From Planctomycetota bacterium (GTDB lineage Bacteria > Planctomycetota > UBA1135 > GCA-002686595), in contig JAKFYL010000017.1 of NCBI GenBank assembly GCA_021730845.1, positions 1 through 38,330 of the forward strand: a stretch of 38,330 bases of DNA, given 5' to 3'. Below the pieces are notes generated by a model, which searched no databases, was not told the origin of the DNA, and was given only the letters and a program-made list of their open reading frames with translations. Below are positions 1-7,909 of this stretch, in pieces. The position numbers were made by a program, and so were the translations under genes. Within the stretch, counting starts at the first letter, position 1. Each line of letters starts with the position of its first letter.

Positions 1-760
1 TCTTGCGGAAGATGTGGGCCGGGTGGGCCTCGGGCAACTGCCAGGCTTTGCCACCATAGCCGCTGCTTTTGTAGGTCGCCCCACCCGTGGAGAAGGCTTG
101 CGCCACGTTGATGTCGTGGTTTACAGCGTAATTCATGCCAGCGATGTCGGGAATGGGCTGAGAGACGCCGGTCGTGATTTGCCCGGTCGCCGTACCCGTG
201 GTCGCACCGCTCGAGTAGACACTACCGTTGACCGACGCGTGGTCTTTGATTTGCACGCCGCCGCCACTGTAGACGTTTCCAGTGATCGAGTCCGCCTGGT
301 TGTTCTTTCCGCCGAATTTCATAACATACGACGGATCTCCGGAGCTGTTGCCTGCAAACAGGGCTGTCGAGTAGATGTTTTCCGTCTCACTCTCGAGCAC
401 AGCCTGGACGCCACGCATGGCACCGTTGTGGTTTCCGAACACCGTCACCGTGGTCGTGTCATTACCGTTGTCGACGACCGTGCCAGAATAGGAGCTGCCG
501 CCGAACGGTACGGCGGCGTTGCCTGCGCCGATGCCGACGGCGCCACCTGCCCGAAGGGCCGCGATCGTCTCGTTCAATCCAGCCTCGGCGACGTAGAACG
601 CCCGCATGGTCGAGGTATCAGCCACCTGTTCGTTCTTCTTCGCCCCGCTCACAGCGAGCATGGCCCCAGCCATGCCGGCCAGAACGAAGGTGGTGATGAT
701 GGCCAAGAGCAGCGCGCTCCCGCGGCGCGAATCCCGCTTCTTCAATCGAATGTCTTTCAT
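1..760 (-). CDS. PilX-like pilus/surface protein, first paralogue (3' end cut by window edge)
   Basis: Read on the minus strand from the ATG at 758-760, the frame stays open for 253 codons to the left edge, so the C-terminus is missing. The N-terminus has a short basic stretch, then one hydrophobic segment (about residues 15-37, GSALLLAIITTFVLAG) and the block AFYVAEAGLNETIAAL. This layout is typical of PilX_N-type minor pilin or pilus-assembly proteins. The rest is rich in Gly, Ser, Thr and Asn, as expected of an exported beta-rich protein. It is collinear with the protein at 2379-3815 along its whole visible length; GVSQPIPDI begins at residue 198 here and 197 there, and both share AWQLPE and HIFRK further on. 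A GAGAG stretch lies just before the ATG. Membership of a pilus or pseudopilus machine is inferred from the N-terminal pattern; no pilus ATPase or platform gene is in the window. Confidence 0.85.
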   Translation of the reverse strand, partial: MKDIRLKKRDSRRGSALLLAIITTFVLAGMAGAMLAVSGAKKNEQVADTSTMRAFYVAEAGLNETIAALRAGGAVGIGAGNAAVPFGGSSYSGTVVDNGNDTTTVTVFGNHNGAMRGVQAVLESETENIYSTALFAGNSSGDPSYVMKFGGKNNQADSITGNVYSGGGVQIKDHASVNGSVYSSGATTGTATGQITTGVSQPIPDIAGMNYAVNHDINVAQAFSTGGATYKSSGYGGKAWQLPEAHPAHIFRK

Positions 761-839
761 AGCTCTCGAGTCCCCCAGACTCCGGCTCGTACGACCCTTT
801 TTTTGCGCACGCCTGGCCCCATTTCCAAGCGTGAGTGCA

Positions 840-855
840 GCGGAGCGATCTCCGC
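840..855. repeat. 16-bp palindrome GCGGAG-CGAT-CTCCGC
   Basis: Perfect inverted repeat with 6-bp arms and a 4-base loop, lying in the 223-base gap between the HEAT-like gene and the first PilX-like gene, both on the minus strand. It could be a terminator hairpin for the upstream HEAT-like gene or an operator for the PilX-like gene. No T-tract follows it on the minus strand; a run of seven T on the plus strand near 798-804 reads as A on the transcript. The role is undecided. Confidence 0.35.
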
Positions 856-983
856 GACGCATTGGGTCTCACTTCGGTAAGCGCTATGTGCTATCTGAAG
901 CCGCTGTCAGGAATCCTGCCAACCAGCTCGGCCGCTCGGAGCCAGCGCGAAAATCTTGCCGGCGCGCCCGGCCATCCTGTCAT

Positions 984-2357
984 CTAGCGGCTGCGACTGG
1001 AAAGAGCATCCAGCCAGTCCTTGCGCACGGCTGGCAACTTCCAGCCCGTGACAGCCACGAGCGCTCGGTGCGCACGCGCAACCTCGTCCTCGTCCTGCGA
1101 GTGCAGCAAGTCCGCCAGCTGGGGACATGTAGCCCCGAGTTTCAGACGCTCCACGACAGCCATGGCCGCGCGCCTCAAGGCCGGCTCCTGGCGTTCTAGG
1201 AGCGCCGCTAGGTGCAAACCCGTCGCACGCGCGAACAGCGGGTGGCGTGCGATCTCGGCCAAGGCCAATACGACTTCGCCCGGATCTTCGACGACCAAGA
1301 GTCCGTAGCAGCCGGCAGAGGATTCATCCCACCACTTCTGTTCTGCGGCGTACCACTTGCGCCAGCCTTCTGTCGTATCGAAGCTGCGTTCGCTGATGCG
1401 CTTGAGGCAGCTGCGAGCTGTCGTCGCCACGAGCGGATCGAGGTCATCCAACATGTCGAGCAGGTACGGCACGACCGTCTCCGTGCGCAGAGCCGTCAAG
1501 GCACTTGCAGCCGAGCGGCGCACGGCATCCGCATTTTCGCGCTCGATGCGCTCGAACAGGCGATCTAGCGTGCTGGCCGACACGCCATCCCAGGCCTGCG
1601 GCGCTAGCCGCGCAAAGGCCTCGAGCACATCGACTTCGGAGTCCAAGTGCTTTCCCAGCATGTGCGATAGAGAGAAAAGCCCCTCCGCACGCCCAGACAA
1701 GGCTATTCCGCGCGCGATGCTGCGCGTCCACTCGGCGGGAAACCCGCGCGCAAGTCTTGGTTCGAGGGCCTTGAATCCGAGGGGGTTGCGCTCGAGCACG
1801 GCCCCCAGAGCCTGGGCTACCCGGGACTCTACTGACTCCGCTTGCATTTGCCTTGCATCGATGTGTTCCAAGGCGGCCAAGACAGTCAATGGCGCATCCG
1901 GCGAGTCGGTCTGGCCCACGACGCGCACAAGTACAAGCCTGGCGTTCAAGGGCATATCGATCCGGAATCTGGATGCGGCGTACGTGAGGACGTCCGAGGC
2001 GGGCAGGATCTTGAGCGCGTCCATGAGGATGGTCGCGCGGGCTTCGATGGCCGAGCGCTCAACTGGATAGTCCACGAACGGTGCGGTTGACTCCCCAATC
2101 AGGACGGAGCAGACATGCGGGATCACCCGTGGACCAATGGCCGCCACGCGTTCGGAGAGCATGAGCTGCGAGGATGGCCTGGTCGACACTTGAGGTTGCA
2201 AAGTGAGCCAAAGGCGGCTCTCGATCGAAAGCGCCTGATCGTCCTTGGCTACTTCGTCGCTGCCTCTGAGCAGTTCCTGTGTCACCCCCCTGGATGAGGT
2301 TGCACTGATCAAGAGCGCAGCCAGCACCGCGCCTTGCAATCGTCGTCGATTTGCCAC
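984..2357 (-). CDS. Secreted HEAT-like repeat protein
   Basis: A 457-residue protein starting with GTG at 2355-2357. Its N-terminus (VANRRRLQGAVLAALLISAT) looks like a signal peptide ending near residue 25, so export is likely. The rest is almost all alpha-helical, with repeated helical pairs of HEAT type, for example around DAVRRSAASALTALRTETVV, PLVATTARSCLKRI and EPALRRAAMAVVERLKLG. No catalytic motif is visible. It lies 21 bases behind the larger PilX-like gene and probably shares its transcript. HEAT-like proteins usually serve as protein-binding scaffolds, so a structural or assembly role beside the pilus-like proteins is plausible but not shown. There is no convincing Shine-Dalgarno sequence before the GTG; a downstream start would remove the signal peptide. 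Confidence 0.75.
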   Translation of the reverse strand: MANRRRLQGAVLAALLISATSSRGVTQELLRGSDEVAKDDQALSIESRLWLTLQPQVSTRPSSQLMLSERVAAIGPRVIPHVCSVLIGESTAPFVDYPVERSAIEARATILMDALKILPASDVLTYAASRFRIDMPLNARLVLVRVVGQTDSPDAPLTVLAALEHIDARQMQAESVESRVAQALGAVLERNPLGFKALEPRLARGFPAEWTRSIARGIALSGRAEGLFSLSHMLGKHLDSEVDVLEAFARLAPQAWDGVSASTLDRLFERIERENADAVRRSAASALTALRTETVVPYLLDMLDDLDPLVATTARSCLKRISERSFDTTEGWRKWYAAEQKWWDESSAGCYGLLVVEDPGEVVLALAEIARHPLFARATGLHLAALLERQEPALRRAAMAVVERLKLGATCPQLADLLHSQDEDEVARAHRALVAVTGWKLPAVRKDWLDALSSRSR

Positions 2358-2378
2358 GTGATTCTCGCCGAACCGAAC

Positions 2379-3815
2379 TTACGGGACGGCAATCTCTCGC
2401 CACACCAGCACGGACCAGGCTGTCCCACCAGGCGTGACTCCCGGAAGCCCAGGCAACGTGAGGTCTCCAACCGAGATTCGGTCGTCGAACTCGACTTGCA
2501 GCTTCGCGTGGTACGACCCGAAGTCATGGCGGATCGCCACATGATTGCCGGCTGTCATGTTGCCGAACACGGACACCTTGGAGGACCCGGACGCGGACAA
2601 GTTCGTATCGTAGAAATTGTTCTCGGCGTACATGAAGGCTTCCATGTGCTCAAGCGTGCCGAACGTCGGGTCGCCGAAGTGGATATTTCCACTATCTGGT
2701 TCCTTCTCGTCCTTGATGGCGACGAACGCGATTCCGTCGCTCTTGGGATCCTCGTAGAAGATGTTGTCCGAGATGTAGATATTGCCGTTCACGATGAACG
2801 TGACTTTGAGCGGGTCGCTGCCCGGGCTACCGAAGGTAAACGTGTACAGCTGGTAGTTGTGAATCCACAGGTTTCCGTCGATGTAGAACACCTTGTTGTT
2901 CGAGCTGAGCCCCGGCTCACCACCTAGGCCTGAGATCGTGATCTTGGTGCCGTCCGTGGATTGCACATTGCTGCTGTTGTTGAGCAGCTCGTAGGGGTCC
3001 TCGAGGAAGTAGTCGTCTTTCGACGTCAGGCTCGTTTCGGAGGAGCGGTTCGATGGGTTCTTGCGAAAGATATGGCACGGGTTCGTTTCAGGAAGTTGCC
3101 ATGCCTCCCCGCCCAACTTGTTCCACTGGTACGTCGCATCAGCGCCTGCGAAAGCCGCAGCCACGTTGATATCGTGGTTGGTGGCATAGTTCATGGCCGG
3201 AATGTCGGGAATCGGCTGGCTCACGCCGGTCTTGGAGGTTGCCGCGCCCGTGCCCGACACCGCACCCGTGGCATAGGCGGTACCATCGATCTTGGCATCG
3301 TCTTTCAGAACAATGCTGCCACCACTGAAGACGTTGCCGCGCACCCGATCGGCTTGCCCCTGCTTTCCTCCCAGTTCCAAGGAATAGTTCGGATCCCCGG
3401 ACTCGTTGCCAGCGAACAAGGCGCAATCGTAGATCGTCGTTTCTTGCTTCTTCAAGACGGCCTGTACGGCGCGGGTTTCGTTGTTGAACAAGCCAATGCT
3501 GGTGATCGTGGTGGTTCCGTCGCCGTTGTCAACCACCGATCCACTGAACTCGCCGCCGCCGAAGGCGTTGCTGGGTGACGTGGAGAGCATGGCGGGTTGT
3601 CCGGACTTGAGCGCGGCAATCGCGTCGTTCAAGCCGGCTTCGGCCGCGTAGAAGGCCTTCATGGAGCCCGTGCCAGCGCTCTGCTGGTTCTTCTTGGATG
3701 CGCTGACTGCGAGCATGGCTCCGGCCATGCCGGCCAACACAAACGTCGCCACGATCGCAATCAATAGCGTGCTGCCCTTTCGTGCCTGAGAGGTTCGAAT
3801 CGTGATGTGCTTCAT
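2379..3815 (-). CDS. PilX-like pilus/surface protein, second paralogue
   Basis: A complete 478-residue protein, ATG at 3813-3815. A basic N-terminus leads into one hydrophobic helix (residues about 15-37) and then AFYAAEAGLNDAI (54-66), the pattern of PilX_N-type pilus proteins. The remaining 400 residues are rich in Gly, Ser, Asn and Thr with no transmembrane segment, so a surface-exposed domain is likely. The middle holds a stretch of glycine-rich beta repeats (GNVFSGG, DGTAYATG, GNIYISDN) reminiscent of right-handed beta-helix or polymer-forming-cytoskeletal-like folds. It is the full-length version of the partial protein at 1-760. The neighbour at 3850-4566 lies 34 bases upstream and the HEAT-like gene 21 bases downstream, suggesting one transcript. 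Which pilus or secretion system it serves is unknown. Confidence 0.85.
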   Translation of the reverse strand: MKHITIRTSQARKGSTLLIAIVATFVLAGMAGAMLAVSASKKNQQSAGTGSMKAFYAAEAGLNDAIAALKSGQPAMLSTSPSNAFGGGEFSGSVVDNGDGTTTITSIGLFNNETRAVQAVLKKQETTIYDCALFAGNESGDPNYSLELGGKQGQADRVRGNVFSGGSIVLKDDAKIDGTAYATGAVSGTGAATSKTGVSQPIPDIPAMNYATNHDINVAAAFAGADATYQWNKLGGEAWQLPETNPCHIFRKNPSNRSSETSLTSKDDYFLEDPYELLNNSSNVQSTDGTKITISGLGGEPGLSSNNKVFYIDGNLWIHNYQLYTFTFGSPGSDPLKVTFIVNGNIYISDNIFYEDPKSDGIAFVAIKDEKEPDSGNIHFGDPTFGTLEHMEAFMYAENNFYDTNLSASGSSKVSVFGNMTAGNHVAIRHDFGSYHAKLQVEFDDRISVGDLTLPGLPGVTPGGTAWSVLVWREIAVP

Positions 3816-3849
3816 GAGTGTTCTGCTCTCGCTGGGTTTCCCCGTGGAT

Positions 3850-4566
3850 CTACATTTCCAGTCGTACGATGGCCGCGCTGGTGTTCGGCTCGAAGGTTCC
3901 TAGCTCGCCCATAGCCATGGTCGTGATGCGCACGACGAGCGTGTTGTCCTTGCGTACGAAAGACAGGCCTTTTTCGTCGATCAGTCCGTTGTGGTTGTCG
4001 TCGAGTCCGTTGGCCTTCTCCGCCTCCAGGTACTTGGCTACATCTGCACCCAGCGTGCTCATGTGCTCGCCAACACCTCCGTCATCCCGGATCAGGACCA
4101 CTTGGCCCTCGTCCACCAGACCGTTGGCGTTGTCGTCCAGACCGTTGCTCGACTCTCCTTCGGCAGGCCGCCACTCGATGCGGCGCAACGACGACCAAAC
4201 CACGCCATCCGCCGTGTAGCTTTCCAACTGGCGGAACTGCAGGCTCGAAGTACCCCAGGTTCCGATCGGATCGGGGTTCAAGCTGGCCGTGCGCAGCATT
4301 CCGAGTTCCTTCACCACTTCCTTGAGCAGTTTGCTGGCCGAGTTTTCGACACCCTTGGCCTCGGATTCAGGCAGCTCGGTCCCCAGGCTCGGTCGCTTGG
4401 GCAGGCCGATCAAGCCAAGCAGCACGCTCAAGGCTAAGACCCCGAGTGGGATGCGTAGACGCTTCGCTCTGGCGCTCAAGGTCGGTGCGCTTGCCGCCGC
4501 CGACTGCTGGTCCATGAGTTGTGTGACAGCCGGATCCTGGCCCCGCTCAGCGACCGTTTGATTCAT
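3850..4566 (-). CDS. Single-pass membrane protein with two Asp/Asn-rich NGLDDN motifs
   Basis: A 238-residue protein, ATG at 4564-4566. About 37 polar residues precede one membrane helix (about 38-55, PLGVLALSVLLGLIGL), and the rest should lie outside the cytoplasm. Two near-identical motifs, NGLDDNANGLVDE (141-153) and NGLDDNHNGLIDE (186-198), resemble calcium-binding loops of the dockerin or EF-hand kind. The segment between FRQLESYTADGVVW and RIEWRPAEGE recalls GspJ/PulJ-like minor pseudopilins, but the classic prepilin cleavage site is not seen. As first gene of the run ahead of the PilX-like gene, it probably works with it at the surface. Calcium binding and the pseudopilin link are both inferences. 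The function is not recognised. Confidence 0.7.
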   Translation of the reverse strand: MNQTVAERGQDPAVTQLMDQQSAAASAPTLSARAKRLRIPLGVLALSVLLGLIGLPKRPSLGTELPESEAKGVENSASKLLKEVVKELGMLRTASLNPDPIGTWGTSSLQFRQLESYTADGVVWSSLRRIEWRPAEGESSNGLDDNANGLVDEGQVVLIRDDGGVGEHMSTLGADVAKYLEAEKANGLDDNHNGLIDEKGLSFVRKDNTLVVRITTMAMGELGTFEPNTSAAIVRLEM

Positions 4567-4928
4567 CGATCCACCGGCCCGCTTTCGAGCTCGAGCGCTC
4601 GGTTGTCATTGGCCGCGCTCAAACAGCAAGCACTCCGCCGCGTCGACCTCGAAAACGAAAGCACCTGCCCGACGAATCGGGACCCGGACGCCAGTTTGGC
4701 GCGCAATTTCGGAACGTCGGACACCATGATCACCCGCCAGCAATGCACCAAGAAACGTACCTCCCCCTGGGGGCACGCTGAGGGTGATTGCCAAGGACAG
4801 CTCTCGTGTTTCGTCCGTTCGGCGGTCCGAGCTTCTACCGCGGTCGCATTTTCTTCACGGCCGCGGGCGGCTTGCACACGGATCGAACTGGCAGGCCGAC
4901 AGGCACGATGGAAAAACTTTCCCGCTCG
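4567..4928. other. Non-coding gap of 362 bases
   Basis: This stretch lies between the degenerate kinase gene and the membrane protein at 3850-4566, both on the minus strand, and so should hold the promoter of the pilus-like run. The only marked structure is a short palindrome CCCCCTGGGGG near 4764-4774. A minus-strand open frame at 4606-4794 would need a TTG start and shows no family features, so I did not call it. No clear -35/-10 pair was found. Confidence 0.5.
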
Positions 4929-5813
4929 TCAGGCCACCGGAACAGAATTCAAGGCAGCCTTGAATTGTTCGGCGCTCGCATAGCGGTCCTTGCGATCCGC
5001 CATCAATCCCTGAAGTACCACGCGTTCCAACTCGGCAGGTACCTTGACTCCCGGCGCCCGCTGGAGCATGGATGGCGCGCGTTTGTCCAGCTTGGCTTGG
5101 AACACCTCGAGTAGGGATTTTCCAGGCCAGGGTAGGACGCCCGTGGCCAATTCGAACATGACCGTGGCAATGTTGTACACATCGCTGCGCACGTCCGGCG
5201 ACTCCCCGCCGAATTGCTCGACTGGTGCATAGAACGGAGTTCCGATCAGCGCGGTGCGGTCTCCCAAATGCTTTGCATTCCACAAGCCGGCGGTCACGCC
5301 TCCATCGACCATGATCGCGTGCAATCCGCCGCGCCCTTTGCGTTCGGCCACGAAAATGGTCGAAGGTTTGATGTCACCGTGCACTAGACCTTGACGGTGG
5401 ACCTCTATCGCACCGTCCAAGAGCTGTTGGCCCAACTCGGCAACGGCTAGCGGGTCCATGCGGCGATGCTCTTCCAGCCACGCACGCAATGTCCGGCCGG
5501 GGGGATAGTCGCTGGCGACGAGCACGTTGCCGTTGCCTACCAGCTTGACCTCTCGCACACGCAGCACGTGCGAAGAGGAAATTTGGCGCCAAGACTCGAG
5601 CAGGCTGGCGAAGGACTTGGCTTGCGCGAGCCCGTCGAACATCGCCGAAGGAAACACCGACAATTCGACGCGTGCTCCGCTGGGTTCTTCGCGCGCCTCG
5701 AGCACCGAGGCGAAGCCGCTGCTGCGATGTGGCCGCTCGATTCGATACGGCCCGAGCGTTCTCCCGGGCGCCAAGTCGAACAAGGAAAAATCGTCGTTCA
5801 GCATGCTCGCCAT
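4929..5813 (-). CDS. Degenerate serine/threonine kinase-like protein (possible pseudokinase)
   Basis: A 294-residue protein that is almost entirely one protein-kinase fold. Kinase landmarks are present: VHGDIKPSTIF (catalytic loop, 144-154), GTPFYAPVEQF (activation segment end, 191-201), DVRSDVYNIATVMFELATG (207-225) and the closing DRYASAEQFKAAL. Key residues are altered. The glycine loop reads RPHRSSGFASV, the strand that should carry the ATP-binding lysine reads RVELSVFPS with no lysine, the catalytic-loop Asn is Thr (KPST), and DFG is replaced by DGG (170-172). The HGD aspartate (147) and K149 remain. There is no transmembrane segment and no sensor domain. It sits 21 bases behind the kynureninase gene on the same strand. 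A scaffold or weak kinase role is likely; activity cannot be judged from sequence. A second ATG at codon 4 is possible. Confidence 0.8.
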   Translation of the reverse strand: MASMLNDDFSLFDLAPGRTLGPYRIERPHRSSGFASVLEAREEPSGARVELSVFPSAMFDGLAQAKSFASLLESWRQISSSHVLRVREVKLVGNGNVLVASDYPPGRTLRAWLEEHRRMDPLAVAELGQQLLDGAIEVHRQGLVHGDIKPSTIFVAERKGRGGLHAIMVDGGVTAGLWNAKHLGDRTALIGTPFYAPVEQFGGESPDVRSDVYNIATVMFELATGVLPWPGKSLLEVFQAKLDKRAPSMLQRAPGVKVPAELERVVLQGLMADRKDRYASAEQFKAALNSVPVA

Positions 5814-5834
5814 CGTAACGGGACTGACGCCGGA

Positions 5835-7085
5835 TCAATAGCTCCGCGTGTCCGTGGCGAAGTCCTTCCACTTTCCGGTAGAACGCAGTTGGGCGAGACA
5901 CTCGGCGAATTCGGCGAGTTCGCTGGCGCGCGTGTAGAAGTGTGGACTCACGCGCAGCCCAGCCTCGGGCCGGTGATCGACCAGGAAACCTTGCTGGGCC
6001 AATGCGGCAACGAAAGCCGGCCCGTGCTCGCTCGGCGCTAGCCCGACGGTCAACATGCCACCTCTGCGCGCCGGGTCGGATGGGCTGGGAATGCGGAAGC
6101 CTCGATTGAGCAGGTCTTTGCGCAAAGTCTCGGTGAGCCGCATCGAGTGCGCGCGGATCCGCTCCACACCCACATCTAGGACGATCTCATAACCCGCAGT
6201 TGCCGCGTACAAACTCGGGACAGCCGGAGACCCTTGCAACAAACGCCAAGCGCCACTGGCGTACTTCTGAGGCCCCAAATCGAAAGCAAAGGGTGCGCGG
6301 TGCGCAGCCCAGCCCGTGATCCTTGGCTCGAACGTCTCCAGCAGGCCGGGCCGAACGTAGAGATACGCAGCACCGGGGCCGCCACACAGCCATTTCACCG
6401 AGCCACCGCACACCATGTCGACCCCAAGGTCGATCACGTCGACAGGTACGGTGCCCACCGATTGGTACGTGTCCAGCAGAACCAGCGCGCCCACCTCGCG
6501 CGCCCGCTTGCAGATAGCTTTGGCATCTTGCACGAAGGCACTGCGGAAGAAAACGTGGCTGATCGGAACGATGAGCGTGCGCTCGTCGATGGCATTCAGC
6601 AAGTCTTCTAGTTCGACCCCGACGCCATCGCGACTCTTGACGACCTCGATTTCCGCGCCGTAGCGCTTCGTACCTTCCCAAACGTACATGTTCGTTGGAA
6701 AGTTCTGGTCGGTGTACACGACCTTGCGTCGCGGTCCGGAAAAATCGAGCGCCGAGGCCACGATCGATTGGATGACCGACACGTTTTGGTGCATCGCAAC
6801 CGTGCCCTCGGGGGCGTGCAAGATCTTCGCCAGCATGTTGCCGATGCGAACCGGAGCATCCCACCAACCTTCAGCCCAGGCGCGAACTCCGCGCGTCGCC
6901 CACTGATCGACGAAGACCGCCAGCTTGTCGGCTACCGCACGCGGCATGGCCCCCAAGCTGTGGGTCACCAGGTAGGTGGTGTTCTCGAGAATCGGAAACC
7001 GATCGCGCCAAGCCGAGGCGAAGCGATCGGGATCCTCGGCCAACGTCGGCCGAAATGTGTTGGCCGCGGCCGAATCAGTTCCCAT
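5835..7085 (-). CDS. kynU: Kynureninase-family PLP enzyme
   Basis: A 416-residue class V aminotransferase-fold protein, close to the usual kynureninase length. It carries the family pattern in order: YLVTHSLGAMPRAV (38-51), the GVRAWAEGWWDAP segment, NFPTNMYVWEG (128-138), LVLLDTYQSVGTVPVD (201-216, with D205 expected to contact the PLP ring nitrogen), and SVKWLCGGPGAAYLYV, where K231 is the likely PLP lysine. Kynureninase (EC 3.7.1.3) cleaves kynurenine or 3-hydroxykynurenine to anthranilate or 3-hydroxyanthranilate plus alanine, in the cytoplasm. The start overlaps the end of the PaaA-like gene by 11 bases, so translation is probably coupled. It ends a run of catabolic genes. A related beta-lyase or desulfurase activity cannot be excluded because several positions differ from textbook kynureninases (DTYQS where DLAHS is common). 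Confidence 0.8.
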   Translation of the reverse strand: MGTDSAAANTFRPTLAEDPDRFASAWRDRFPILENTTYLVTHSLGAMPRAVADKLAVFVDQWATRGVRAWAEGWWDAPVRIGNMLAKILHAPEGTVAMHQNVSVIQSIVASALDFSGPRRKVVYTDQNFPTNMYVWEGTKRYGAEIEVVKSRDGVGVELEDLLNAIDERTLIVPISHVFFRSAFVQDAKAICKRAREVGALVLLDTYQSVGTVPVDVIDLGVDMVCGGSVKWLCGGPGAAYLYVRPGLLETFEPRITGWAAHRAPFAFDLGPQKYASGAWRLLQGSPAVPSLYAATAGYEIVLDVGVERIRAHSMRLTETLRKDLLNRGFRIPSPSDPARRGGMLTVGLAPSEHGPAFVAALAQQGFLVDHRPEAGLRVSPHFYTRASELAEFAECLAQLRSTGKWKDFATDTRSY

Positions 7086-7803
7086 GGGCTCCAGTGCGGG
7101 CCTCGCCCTCGACGTGCTTGGTCTTGAGCGGCGGCATCGCGACTCCCAGCACGTCGCCAGGCGGCAGCACCAGCCCAGTCGCCTTCAAGAATTCGCCCAG
7201 CCCACGCAAGAAGTCTCGCACCATGTCGGCCACGGACTCGCTGCGCAGCCCCAGGGCAACGGCTCGAGCATCACCCCTCGTCCCAGGGCGGCCAAGCGAA
7301 AGCAACGTCACACCCAGCCAGCGATTCAGCATCTGCTGTGCGTGGGGTCGATTGGCCGGGTCGCGACAATACTCGATTACCACGGAATCCTCCGGCAACA
7401 CGGGGGCGCGAGTTTCGTCCAGCCGAGTTTGGGCCGCCGCGGCAAAGTCCTTGCAGGAAGACGTGGCATAGGCTTGCAGGGCCCGGAAATTGGCGCGTTC
7501 GCACAGGAACGAGCACACCGCAAGTTCGATGCGCGATGCAGGGTACGGCACGCGGTCCAACTTGGGCCGAATAGCGGCCATGATGTCGTCGAACCCCAGG
7601 GACTTGTACAGGCGCACCAATTCGCGGAATTGCTGCAACGAGGTATCCAGCGCCCGGGCCAGCGCAATCTTGCTTTCCAGGTCAGGCATGAACTGGATGC
7701 CGTGGCCACGGATGTTGGCCAGCATCAACTGGCGGTAAGCCTGGCCCTCGACGATCTTTTGGAGCAGGTCGAGGGTCTCTTGAGGGTAAACGGTTTGGGT
7801 CAT
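7075..7803 (-). CDS. PaaA/PaaC-like ferritin-fold protein, diiron ligands apparently missing
   Basis: A 242-residue all-helical protein. Its second half resembles the phenylacetyl-CoA epoxidase subunit family (PaaA/PaaC): a tryptophan-containing NRWLGVTLLSLG helix, then a long acidic helix (ESVADMVRDFLRGLGEFLKATG) ending in LVLPP, where PaaA proteins end in a similar GLTVPDP-type segment. In catalytic PaaA subunits the iron ligands lie in ExxH motifs; here the matching helices read ARALDTSLQQFRELV and AAQTRLDETRAP with no ExxH. It may be a structural subunit, as PaaC is, or a repurposed relative. A good ribosome site (AAAGGGG) lies about nine bases before the ATG at 7801-7803. It overlaps kynureninase and lies 106 bases behind the ferredoxin gene. 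The family call rests on pattern recall, so it is moderate. Confidence 0.55.
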   Translation of the reverse strand: MTQTVYPQETLDLLQKIVEGQAYRQLMLANIRGHGIQFMPDLESKIALARALDTSLQQFRELVRLYKSLGFDDIMAAIRPKLDRVPYPASRIELAVCSFLCERANFRALQAYATSSCKDFAAAAQTRLDETRAPVLPEDSVVIEYCRDPANRPHAQQMLNRWLGVTLLSLGRPGTRGDARAVALGLRSESVADMVRDFLRGLGEFLKATGLVLPPGDVLGVAMPPLKTKHVEGEARTGAHGN

Positions 7804-7909
7804 GCTCGAATCCCCTTTGAGGGCTCATTCTAAGGGGATCTCTTGGGCCTCAGGCCAAAAACCCGCGCGAAAGGGCGTACCCATGCCGCGGCCAGCACGA
7901 GAACGGCGC

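Noticed and set aside
14-880. Plus-strand frame of 288 codons at the left edge
   Set aside because: The minus-strand frame in this place gives a clear PilX-like protein; the plus-strand product has no family features.
4606-4794. Possible 62-codon minus-strand gene in the non-coding gap
   Set aside because: It needs a TTG start, has no ribosome site and no family likeness.
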